Shown here: positions 1 to 5,770 of the stretch, piece by piece
How positions within the stretch are numbered: the stretch's first letter is position 1
How the letters are laid out: the number at the start of each line of letters is the position of its first letter
Assembly: GCA_964641395.1 (NCBI GenBank)
Contig: CAZXKQ010000044.1
Span: 1 to 6,442, forward strand
DNA from: CANQBR01 sp964641395
GTDB lineage: Bacteria; Bacillota; Negativicutes; Acidaminococcales; Acidaminococcaceae
DNA: 6,442 nt
Direction of reading: 5' to 3'
Translations under genes and position numbers: made by a program
The notes under the pieces: model-generated
Told to the model about the DNA's origin: nothing
Seen by the model: the letters and a program-made list of their open reading frames with translations, nothing else
Database searches by the model: none

Positions 1-48
1 GGGGGCATAGACTTCGGGGCCCTCTTTGACCAGTTCCCGCCCCAGTAG
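1..48 (+). CDS. C-terminal end of an unidentified protein (partial)
   Basis: The first frame is open from base 1 to a TAG at 46-48 and encodes GGIDFGALFDQFPPQ. The other two plus frames meet stops within the first 30 bases. The stop is followed at once by the terminator region of the convergent carbonic anhydrase gene, which is where a rightward gene would be expected to end. Only 15 residues are visible, so no family can be named and the call rests on position and the open frame. It could be chance. Confidence 0.4.
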   Translation, partial: GGIDFGALFDQFPPQ

Positions 49-63
49 GGGTCAGAAAAGGGC

Positions 64-94
64 AAAAAAACGCCGGCCCTGGGTGGGGCCGGCG
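64..94 (-). terminator. Rho-independent terminator of the carbonic anhydrase-like gene
   Basis: A perfect 9-bp GC stem (CGCCGGCCC at 71-79 pairing with GGGCCGGCG at 86-94) encloses a 6-nt loop. Read on the minus strand it is followed directly by seven T residues (complement of 64-70). It lies about 20 nt beyond the stop codon of the minus-strand gene. On the plus strand the 3' side is not T-rich, so it should act mainly leftward, although the hairpin may also slow rightward transcripts. Confidence 0.9.
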
Positions 95-115
95 TACTGT
101 TGTGAGGGGAGGGGC

Positions 116-667
116 CTAGACGATCTTTTCTCCGTGGTAGCTTTCGCCGCCGCCGTTGGGGAGGAGGCCGTAGCGTTTGCTCCACAGATCCTTGTACTTG
201 ATGGCCTGGGCGTGGATGTTGTCCCATTCCTTCTGGCCTATGGTCTTGACCACCTTGCCAGGGCAGCCGATCACCAGGGAGTGAGGGGGCACGATGGTGT
301 TCTTGGTGACTACGGCGCCGGCGGCGACGATGGAGCCGGTGCCGATGACGGCCCCGTCCAGGACGGTGGAGCCCATGCCGATGAGGCAGTGATCCTCTAC
401 AGTACAGGCGTGGAGGAGGGCCAGGTGGCCTACGGTGACGAAGTCGCCTACGATGCAGGCGTAGTTGTCGGCTACATGGAGGACGGCGTTGTCTTGGATG
501 TTGCTGTACTCGCCCACCTCAATCCGGTTTACGTCTCCCCGCATGGACACGTTGGGCCAGATGGAGGCGTATTTTTTCACCTTCACCTTGCCTACCAGGG
601 TGGCGCTGTTGAACACGTAGGCCTCAGGATCTATCTCGGGAAATTGGCCTTCAAATCTATAGAGCAT
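116..667 (-). CDS. Gamma-class carbonic anhydrase-like protein (YrdA/CaiE type left-handed beta-helix)
   Basis: The 183-residue protein is made of hexapeptide repeats typical of the left-handed beta-helix of trimeric gamma carbonic anhydrases. The three metal-binding histidines are present: His64 (in VLHVAD), then His81 and His86 (in VGHLALLHAC). The conserved Arg43-Gly-Asp45 and Gln58 (in NIQDNAVLH) are also there, followed by LIGMGS and VLDGAVIG turns. In this family the protein is cytoplasmic and binds Zn, Fe or Co at subunit interfaces; many YrdA-type members show little or no carbonic anhydrase activity in vitro, so CO2 hydration is not certain. I chose the ATG at 667 because family members begin close to MLYRFEG and a GAGG lies 6 nt upstream. 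An alternative ATG at 688 would add seven residues but has a poorer ribosome binding site. The gene has its own promoter and terminator and appears monocistronic. Confidence 0.92.
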   Translation of the reverse strand: MLYRFEGQFPEIDPEAYVFNSATLVGKVKVKKYASIWPNVSMRGDVNRIEVGEYSNIQDNAVLHVADNYACIVGDFVTVGHLALLHACTVEDHCLIGMGSTVLDGAVIGTGSIVAAGAVVTKNTIVPPHSLVIGCPGKVVKTIGQKEWDNIHAQAIKYKDLWSKRYGLLPNGGGESYHGEKIV

Positions 668-716
668 GGCCTGCCTCGCTTTCTGCATCCAGGGGATGCT
701 TCTTTTTTTCGCCTTT

Positions 717-745
717 ATTATATGTTTTCTGCCTGCCTCTGTAAA
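717..745 (-). promoter_or_regulatory. Sigma-70/SigA-type promoter for the carbonic anhydrase-like gene
   Basis: On the minus strand a TTTACA -35 box (740-745) and a perfect TATAAT -10 box (717-722) are separated by exactly 17 nt. Transcription should start near base 710, leaving about 43 nt before the preferred ATG at 667. The AT-rich patch stands out in otherwise GC-rich DNA. Confidence 0.85.
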
Positions 746-766
746 GGGGAAAAGAAAAATTTCCCC
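746..766. repeat. Inverted repeat between divergent promoters, possible operator
   Basis: GGGGAAA (746-752) and TTTCCCC (760-766) are perfect 7-bp arms around an A-rich 7-nt centre. The repeat directly abuts the -35 box of the leftward promoter and ends 11 nt before the candidate -35 box of the rightward promoter. That position suits a regulator acting on both genes. No known operator family is recognised, so the role is inferred from position only. Confidence 0.45.
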
Positions 767-777
767 GGCCGGCAGGG

Positions 778-806
778 TTTACAGCTTCCTGCAGAGAGGG
801 TATCAT
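778..806 (+). promoter_or_regulatory. Candidate promoter for the TVP38-CYTH fusion gene
   Basis: TTTACA (778-783) and TATCAT (801-806) are separated by 17 nt. The predicted start point falls at about 812-814, on or beside the ATG at 813, so the transcript could be leaderless. A purine-rich AGAGAGGG (793-800) inside the spacer would be a ribosome binding site only if transcription starts further upstream. The -10 match is weaker than that of the leftward promoter. Confidence 0.55.
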
Positions 807-812
807 ATAACT

Positions 813-2183
813 ATGAAAGCAAGGGAAGCCGCCGCCAACTGGAAACTATGCCTCCGCTTCTGCCTGGGCCTGGGCCTGTGGGCGGGGCTCTGCTACGGCC
901 TCTACCGCTCCCCCTACACCCCCCACCTCCACACAGTGGAAGAGGTGCGGCTCTACGTGGCCTCCTACGGGGCGGTGGCCCCCCTGGCCTACGTGCTGCT
1001 CTACACCCTGCGGCCCCTGCTCTTCTTCCCCAGCCTGCTGCTGAACCTCAGCGCCGGCCTCCTCTTCGGCCCCGGCCTGGGCATAGCCATGGTGCTGGCA
1101 GGAGGGCTGGGCTGTGCCACCACCTGCTACCTCCTAGGCCGCTACGGCGGAGGAAGCTGGCTGCTGCGCACCTTCGGCGGCAGCTGGGGCCAGCGGCTGG
1201 GGGGCTTTATGGCAGGCAGGGGCTGCTTCACCAAGCTTTTGTGGCTGCGGACGGTGCCCGTCTTCCCCTACGATCCGGTGAGCCTGCTGGCAGGCAGCCT
1301 GGGCCTGGCCTACGGCCCCTACGCCGGGGCCACCCTGCTGGGGATGGTGCCAGGGGCGGTGGCCTACAACCTGCTGGCCGACGGGGTGGGGCAGGGCCGC
1401 TTCTACCTGGGCCTGGGAGTGACGGTGCTGGCCTTCGGCCTGCCCCTGCTGCTGTGGCGGCAAAGGCAGGGAGGCCTGCTGCCTAAGGAGGGGGAGGCAG
1501 GAGGGCAGCCAAGCCCTGAGAGGAGGAAGCTAGCGATGGATCCCACTATACCCGATAGTAGAGAAGTAGAGATCAAGGCCCTGCTCAGCCAGGAAGACCT
1601 GGACCTGTTGTTAGGGCAGCAGTGGCTGCAGGAGCTCTTCCAGCCAGGCAGCGGCCGGGTGCTCCACCTGGTCAGCACCTACTACGACACCCCCCAGGGC
1701 AGCTTCAGGCAGGCGGGGGTGGCCTACAGGGTGCGGAGCAGGGGGGACGGCAGCTTTGAGGCCACCGCCAAGCGCAGCCTGCGCCAGTCAGGGGGCCTGA
1801 GCCGGCGGTTAGAGTTGAACCAGAGGGTGGAGGGCTTCACCCCCCTCTTGACAGGCTTCGCCCAACTGGGCCTAGGGGTGGACCTGGCGGCCCTAGCGGC
1901 GGCGGAGGGGGGCGTAGAGCCCCTCTTCACCGTGGAAGTGGACAGGACTATTTATTACCTGAAGGAAGGGGACTGCCTGCTGGAATTGGCCATAGACCGA
2001 GGCACCATCTCCACTCCCCAGGGGGAGAGGGAGCCGGTGGACGAGATAGAGCTGGAATTATTGGCAGGCGGGGAGGAAGAGCTGCAGGCCTTCTACGGCC
2101 GCCTGGCCGCCCTAGTGCCCCTCCGGGAAGAGGAGAGGAGCAAGTACGCCCGGGGCCTGGCCCTGGCAGGCCTGAGCCGGTAG
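813..2183 (+). CDS. Fusion of a TVP38/TMEM64 (VTT) membrane domain with a CYTH triphosphatase-like domain
   Basis: This 456-residue protein has two parts. Residues 1-215 are hydrophobic, with probable membrane segments near 10-30, 54-76, 84-107, 142-160, 168-190 and 196-215. They carry the VTT-domain pattern: LLFFPSLLLNLSAG, LLFGPGLG, YLLGR (106-110), and LRTVPVFPYDP with Arg146, Pro149 and Pro152. Residues 216-241 are a charged linker. Residues 242-456 are a CYTH domain: Glu251-x-Glu253-x-Lys255, YYDTP (290-294), YRVRSR (305-310), Lys320, Arg378, Asp395-x-Gly397, an ExExE at 411-415, and SKYARG (443-448). VTT proteins are related to DedA lipid scramblases or flippases; CYTH enzymes hydrolyse or bind triphosphates such as tripolyphosphate or ThTP. 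The join is open, with no stop between the domains. I took the ATG at 813 because the upstream in-frame extension runs through the divergent promoter. The activity of the fusion is unknown. Confidence 0.85.
   Translation: MKAREAAANWKLCLRFCLGLGLWAGLCYGLYRSPYTPHLHTVEEVRLYVASYGAVAPLAYVLLYTLRPLLFFPSLLLNLSAGLLFGPGLGIAMVLAGGLGCATTCYLLGRYGGGSWLLRTFGGSWGQRLGGFMAGRGCFTKLLWLRTVPVFPYDPVSLLAGSLGLAYGPYAGATLLGMVPGAVAYNLLADGVGQGRFYLGLGVTVLAFGLPLLLWRQRQGGLLPKEGEAGGQPSPERRKLAMDPTIPDSREVEIKALLSQEDLDLLLGQQWLQELFQPGSGRVLHLVSTYYDTPQGSFRQAGVAYRVRSRGDGSFEATAKRSLRQSGGLSRRLELNQRVEGFTPLLTGFAQLGLGVDLAALAAAEGGVEPLFTVEVDRTIYYLKEGDCLLELAIDRGTISTPQGEREPVDEIELELLAGGEEELQAFYGRLAALVPLREEERSKYARGLALAGLSR
1521..1538 (+). promoter_or_regulatory. 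Internal ribosome binding site and ATG at the domain junction
   Basis: AGGAGG (1521-1526) lies 9 nt before an in-frame ATG (1536-1538), which would start a free 215-residue CYTH protein ending at the same stop (2183). This is the best Shine-Dalgarno match around this gene, clearly better than the one at the 813 start. It falls just after the linker and 13 codons before the ExExK motif, where a stand-alone CYTH gene would be expected to begin. A TAG in another frame (1531-1533) sits beside it. Both fused and free forms may be made. Confidence 0.6.
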
Positions 2184-2193
2184 GCCCAGCCAC

Positions 2194-2203
2194 AGGGAAG
2201 GAG
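2194..2203 (+). promoter_or_regulatory. Ribosome binding site that decides the ammonia-lyase start
   Basis: AGGGAAGGAG precedes two adjacent start codons, GTG at 2207 and ATG at 2210. It leaves 3 nt to the GTG but 6 nt to the ATG, so the ATG at 2210 is preferred. Confidence 0.75.
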
Positions 2204-2209
2204 CCTGTG

Positions 2210-3424
2210 ATGAGGGGAAGAGACGCTGAAAGCTTGAACATCATCTATCCGGCCAGGGCGGCGGTAAGCGAGGCTACCACCGCCCTGCTGGCCTGTTTCG
2301 GCCCCCGGGAGCAGGAGCGGGTCCGGGGCTTCCACCGCTCCCTGCCAGGCTTCGCCCCCACCCCCCTGCTGGCCCTGCCGGGTTTGGCCCGCAGCCTGGG
2401 GGTGGCGGCGGTTTACGTGAAGGACGAGGGCCGCCGCTTAGGCCTCCAGGCCTTCAAGGCCCTGGGAGCCAGCTACGCCGTGGCCTCCTACCTAGGCCGG
2501 GCCCTAGGCTTAAAGGAGCTGAGCTACCAGGCCCTGCGCCAGGGGCTGGCCCAGAGGCCGGAGCTGGCCCGCCTCAGCCTGGTCTCTGCCACCGACGGCA
2601 ACCACGGCCGCGGGCTGGCCTGGGTGGCGGCCCAGCTGGGCCTGCCCTGCCGCATCTACCTGCCCCAGGGCACGGCGGCTGAACGGGTGGCCGCCGTCCA
2701 GGAACTAGGGGCGGAGGCCGTCCTCTATCCCGGGAACTACGATCAGTGCGTGGCGGCGGCAGCGGCTGCTGCGGCGGCGCTGGGAGGCCTCCTGGTGCAG
2801 GACACCGCCTGGCCCGGGTACGAAGAGCTGCCCCTGGCCATCATGCAGGGCTACAGCACCATGGCGGCAGAGGCGCTGGAAGATTTAGGCGGCCGTTGGC
2901 CCAGCCACGTCTTCCTCCAGGCGGGGGTGGGCTCCATGGCGGCGGCGGTGACCGCCTGCTTAGTCCAGGAGGCGGCCCGGCGGGGGCTGCCCCTGCCCTG
3001 CCTCGTCCTGGTAGAGCCCCTCCAGGCGGCCTGCCTCTACGCCACGGCCCAGGCGGGGGACGGCCTGCTGCACCAGGTGGAGGGCAGCCTGGCCAGCATG
3101 ATGGCCGGCCTCTGCTGCGGCCTGCCCTCCAGCCTGGCCTGGCAGCTGCTGGCCCCCTACGTCCGGGCCTACGGGGCCATGGGAGACGGCTGGGCGGCCC
3201 GGGCCATGGTCCGCCTGGCCAGGCCGGTGGCAGGGGACGAGGCCCTGGAAGCGGGGGAGAGCGGGGCCGCCGGCCTAGGCTGCGCCCTGGCCCTCTTACA
3301 GGCTCCCGCCCTGGCCCCGGAGAGGGAGAGGCTGGGGCTGGGCGGCCGCAGCTCTATCTTGTGCTTTTCCACCGAGGGGGCTACAGATAGGGCCAATTAT
3401 CTGCGTATCCTCCGCCAAGCCTAG
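2210..3424 (+). CDS. dpaL: Diaminopropionate ammonia-lyase, PLP-dependent
   Basis: The 404-residue protein matches the diaminopropionate ammonia-lyase (YgeX/DpaL) family along its length. The enzyme converts 2,3-diaminopropionate to pyruvate and two ammonia in the cytoplasm. Visible landmarks, numbered from the ATG at 2210: the Schiff-base lysine Lys83 in GLQAFKALGASYA; ATDGNHGRG (127-135) with the catalytic Asp129; VQDTAWPGYEELP (196-208) with Asp198, matching the second catalytic Asp of the E. coli enzyme; the glycine-rich PLP phosphate loop QAGVGSM (237-243); MAGLCCG (298-304); GESGAAGLG (349-357); and a C-terminal STEGATD. Length agrees with the roughly 400 residues usual for the family. 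An alanine run (VAAAAAAAAAL) sits where a helix is expected and looks harmless. It lies 26 nt after the TVP38-CYTH gene with no terminator between, so co-transcription is likely. The usual E. coli ygeX neighbours are not in this window. Confidence 0.93.
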   Translation: MRGRDAESLNIIYPARAAVSEATTALLACFGPREQERVRGFHRSLPGFAPTPLLALPGLARSLGVAAVYVKDEGRRLGLQAFKALGASYAVASYLGRALGLKELSYQALRQGLAQRPELARLSLVSATDGNHGRGLAWVAAQLGLPCRIYLPQGTAAERVAAVQELGAEAVLYPGNYDQCVAAAAAAAAALGGLLVQDTAWPGYEELPLAIMQGYSTMAAEALEDLGGRWPSHVFLQAGVGSMAAAVTACLVQEAARRGLPLPCLVLVEPLQAACLYATAQAGDGLLHQVEGSLASMMAGLCCGLPSSLAWQLLAPYVRAYGAMGDGWAARAMVRLARPVAGDEALEAGESGAAGLGCALALLQAPALAPERERLGLGGRSSILCFSTEGATDRANYLRILRQA

Positions 3425-3431
3425 GAGAAGG

Positions 3432-3447
3432 CCCCTAGGCCTAGGGG
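3432..3447. repeat. Perfect 16-bp palindrome after the ammonia-lyase gene
   Basis: CCCCTAGGCCTAGGGG is a perfect palindrome starting 7 nt after the stop codon at 3424. As RNA it could fold into a 6-bp stem with a GGCC loop, but the bases after it (TGAAGAGGTCTTT) contain only a weak T tract. It may be a poor terminator, an RNA-end stabiliser or a protein-binding site. No other terminator for the upstream transcript is evident before the nrdD promoter. Confidence 0.4.
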
Positions 3448-3507
3448 TGAAGAGGTCTTTCAGGGCCTGGAGGGCAGGGGGCGGTTGTGGAAAAATTTTT
3501 TCTAAAA

Positions 3508-3523
3508 CCACAATATATAGGTG
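3508..3523. promoter_or_regulatory. NrdR box 1 upstream of nrdDG
   Basis: The core CAATATATAG (3511-3520) matches the NrdR consensus core (C-w-A-t-A-T-a-T-w-G) at all ten positions, and the flanks match in part. NrdR is the ATP/dATP-sensing repressor of bacterial ribonucleotide reductase operons. The box lies just upstream of the candidate -35 element. Confidence 0.78.
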
Positions 3524-3532
3524 TGTTGACCC

Positions 3533-3561
3533 TTGACAAGGGGAATATCTTGTGCGAAAAT
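3533..3561 (+). promoter_or_regulatory. Candidate nrdDG promoter
   Basis: A perfect TTGACA (3533-3538) is followed after 17 nt by GAAAAT (3556-3561), which is preceded by TGC as in an extended -10 element. Transcription would start near 3568, giving a leader of about 64 nt before the ATG at 3632. The -10 hexamer alone is weak. The second NrdR box fills the spacer, as expected for repression. Confidence 0.6.
3540..3555. promoter_or_regulatory. NrdR box 2 upstream of nrdDG
   Basis: The core GAATATCTTG (3543-3552) matches eight of the ten NrdR core positions. It lies 32 bp from box 1, start to start, which is the roughly three-helical-turn spacing known for NrdR box pairs. That spacing supports the call more than the base match alone does. 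It overlaps the promoter spacer. Confidence 0.7.
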
Positions 3562-3631
3562 AAAAAAGGACTTCGCTGAAAGGCCCTGCCTTTCACTGTA
3601 AATACAAGCCTCGAGAAGGAGAGGGAGCGCC

Positions 3632-5758
3632 ATGAAAGTTATCAAAAGAGACGGCACCACGGTAGATTTTGACGGCAGCAAAATCGAGAATGCCATCCGC
3701 AAGGCCAATGCGGCTGTAGAGCCCCAGTTCCGCATTGAAGAAGACAAGATCAAGGACATCGCCCATTCCGTCCAGCACAAGAACCGGCTCCGCCTCTTGG
3801 TAGAGGACATCCAGGACATGGTGGAGCATTCCCTGATGGATGCTAATAAGTTCGAGCTGGCCAAGGCCTACATCATCTACCGTTACCAGCGGGCCCTGGT
3901 GCGGAAGGCCAACACCACCGATGAGTCCATCCTCTCCTTGATCCGCAATCATAACAAGGACGTAATGGAGGAGAACAGCAATAAGAACGCCGTGATGGCC
4001 GCCACCCAGCGGGACCTGATCGCCGGCGAGGTGTCCAAGGACCTGACCAAGCGCCTCATCCTGCCGGAGAAGATCTCCAAGGCCCATGAGGAAGGGGTGC
4101 TCCACTTCCACGACGCCGACTACTTCATCCAGCCCATCTTCAACTGCTGCCTGATCAATATCGGGGATATGCTGGACAACGGTACGGTGATGAACGGCAA
4201 GCTGATCGAAGACCCGAAGAGCTTCCAGGTGGCCTGCACCGTCATGACCCAGATCATCGCCTCGGTGGCCTCCAGCCAGTACGGCGGCCAGTCGGTGGAC
4301 ATCCGCCACCTGGGCAAGTACCTGCGCCGCAGCTACGAAAAGTTCAAAGAGAACATCATCGCCAACGCCGGGGGCCGGCTGGACGACGCCACCATCGAGC
4401 GGTTGGTGGACGAGCGGCTGCGCTACGAGCTGAAGGGCGGCGTACAGACCATCCAGTACCAGATCAACACCTTGATGACCACTAACGGCCAGTCTCCCTT
4501 CGTCACTCTCTTCCTGAACCTGCGGGAGGACGACCCCTACCTGAAAGAGAACGCCATGATCATCGAGGAGATCATCCGCCAGCGTTTGCAGGGCATCAAG
4601 AATGACAAGGGGGTCTATGTAACCCCTGCCTTCCCCAAGCTGGTCTACGTTTTGGACGAGCACAACTGCCTGAAGGGGGGCAAGTACGACTACCTGACCC
4701 GCCTGGCGGTGAAGTGCAGCGCCAAGCGGATGTACCCTGACTACATCAGCGCCAAGAAGATGCGGGAGTACTACGCCGGCAACGTGTTCTCCCCCATGGG
4801 CTGCCGCAGCTTCCTCTCCCCCTGGAAGGACGAGCAGGGCAACTACAAGTTTGAAGGCCGCTTCAACCAGGGCGTGGTCTCCATCAACCTGCCCCAGGTG
4901 GCCATCGTGGCCCAGGGGGATGAGAAGAAGTTCTGGCAGTTGCTGGACGAGCGGCTGGAGCTCTGCCACCAGGCCCTCCTCTGCCGCCATGAGGCCCTGA
5001 AGGGGGTCAGGAGCGACGTCAGCCCCATCCACTGGCAGTACGGCGCCATCGCCCGGCTGAAGAAGGGGGAGGTCATCGACAAGTTCCTGATGAACGGTTA
5101 TTCCACCCTCTCCCTGGGCTACATCGGCGTCTACGAGATGACCAAGCTGATGAAGGGCGTCAGCCACACCACCCCGGAGGGAGAGAAGTTCGCCGTCAAG
5201 GTTATGCAGTACCTGCGGGCCACCTGCGAGAAGTGGAAGGCCGATAGCGGCCTGGGCTTCGCCCTCTACGGCACCCCGGCGGAGAGCCTCTGCTACCGCT
5301 TCGCCCGCATCGACAAGGAGCGCTTCGGCAGCATAGAGGACGTAACCGACAAGGGTTATTACACCAACTCCTACCATGTGGACGTGCGGGAGCCTATCGA
5401 CGCCTTCAAGAAGTTCTCCTTTGAGAGCCAGTTCCAGCAGATCTCCTCTGGCGGCGCCATCAGCTATGTGGAGATACCCAACCTGCGCCACAACACCGAG
5501 GCCATCGAAGAGCTGGTGAAGTTCATCTACGACAACATCCTCTACGCAGAGTTCAACACCAAGAGCGACTACTGCCATGTGTGCGGCTTTGACGGGGAGA
5601 TCATCATCAACGATGACAACGAGTGGGAGTGCCCCAACTGCCACAACAAGGACCACGCCCTGATGAACGTCACCCGCCGTACCTGCGGCTACCTGGGCGA
5701 GAACTTCTGGAACGTAGGCAAGACCAAGGAGATCAAGGCCAGGGTGCTGCACCTGTAA
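3632..5758 (+). CDS. nrdD: Anaerobic (class III) ribonucleoside-triphosphate reductase
   Basis: The 708-residue protein, close to the 712 of E. coli NrdD, reduces ribonucleoside triphosphates to deoxyribonucleotides without oxygen. Residues 1 to about 92 form an ATP-cone (VIKRDGTTVDFDGSKIENAI onward) that senses ATP/dATP. The catalytic barrel follows, with HFHDADY at 158-164, the cysteine pair Cys172-Cys173 where the first active-site cysteine lies, and Cys391 in SPMGCRSF. Near the C-terminus four cysteines in two CxxC pairs (Cys648/651 and Cys667/670) form the zinc site. RRTCGYLG then supplies the radical-bearing Gly686, 22 residues from the end. The start at 3632 has AAGGAG and AGGGAG just upstream. 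The gene is complete, 12 nt before its activase gene, and sits behind an NrdR operator. By eye it contains no CTA leucine codons and few AGG arginine codons, unlike the upstream genes, as expected of a well-expressed gene. Confidence 0.97.
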   Translation: MKVIKRDGTTVDFDGSKIENAIRKANAAVEPQFRIEEDKIKDIAHSVQHKNRLRLLVEDIQDMVEHSLMDANKFELAKAYIIYRYQRALVRKANTTDESILSLIRNHNKDVMEENSNKNAVMAATQRDLIAGEVSKDLTKRLILPEKISKAHEEGVLHFHDADYFIQPIFNCCLINIGDMLDNGTVMNGKLIEDPKSFQVACTVMTQIIASVASSQYGGQSVDIRHLGKYLRRSYEKFKENIIANAGGRLDDATIERLVDERLRYELKGGVQTIQYQINTLMTTNGQSPFVTLFLNLREDDPYLKENAMIIEEIIRQRLQGIKNDKGVYVTPAFPKLVYVLDEHNCLKGGKYDYLTRLAVKCSAKRMYPDYISAKKMREYYAGNVFSPMGCRSFLSPWKDEQGNYKFEGRFNQGVVSINLPQVAIVAQGDEKKFWQLLDERLELCHQALLCRHEALKGVRSDVSPIHWQYGAIARLKKGEVIDKFLMNGYSTLSLGYIGVYEMTKLMKGVSHTTPEGEKFAVKVMQYLRATCEKWKADSGLGFALYGTPAESLCYRFARIDKERFGSIEDVTDKGYYTNSYHVDVREPIDAFKKFSFESQFQQISSGGAISYVEIPNLRHNTEAIEELVKFIYDNILYAEFNTKSDYCHVCGFDGEIIINDDNEWECPNCHNKDHALMNVTRRTCGYLGENFWNVGKTKEIKARVLHL

Positions 5759-5770
5759 GGGGTAGAGCAG

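Noticed and set aside
666..812. N-terminal extension of the fusion protein to ATG 666 or 696, with a hydrophobic stretch resembling a signal segment
   Set aside because: It would overlap the leftward promoter and the start of the minus-strand gene. The hydrophobic residues come from the T-rich promoter DNA, and neither ATG has a well-placed ribosome binding site.
26..1486. A 486-codon plus-strand open frame across the carbonic anhydrase gene and into the fusion gene
   Set aside because: It is antisense to the carbonic anhydrase-like gene and then out of frame with the fusion, giving low-complexity Gly/Pro/Arg/Leu protein. It also crosses the divergent promoters.
2746..3390. A 214-codon open frame inside the ammonia-lyase gene in another frame
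   Set aside because: It is Gly/Pro/Arg-rich low-complexity sequence overlapping a gene with strong family motifs, so it is a GC-bias shadow.
3484..3513. TTGTGG...CCACAA as a Rex redox-sensor box
   Set aside because: Rex half-sites are separated by only a few bases, while here the arms are 18 nt apart.
3526..3539. TTGAC-CCTT-GACAA as a possible FNR site
   Set aside because: The right half should read ATCAA or GTCAA for an inverted repeat. GACAA does not, so the site is not a credible FNR box.
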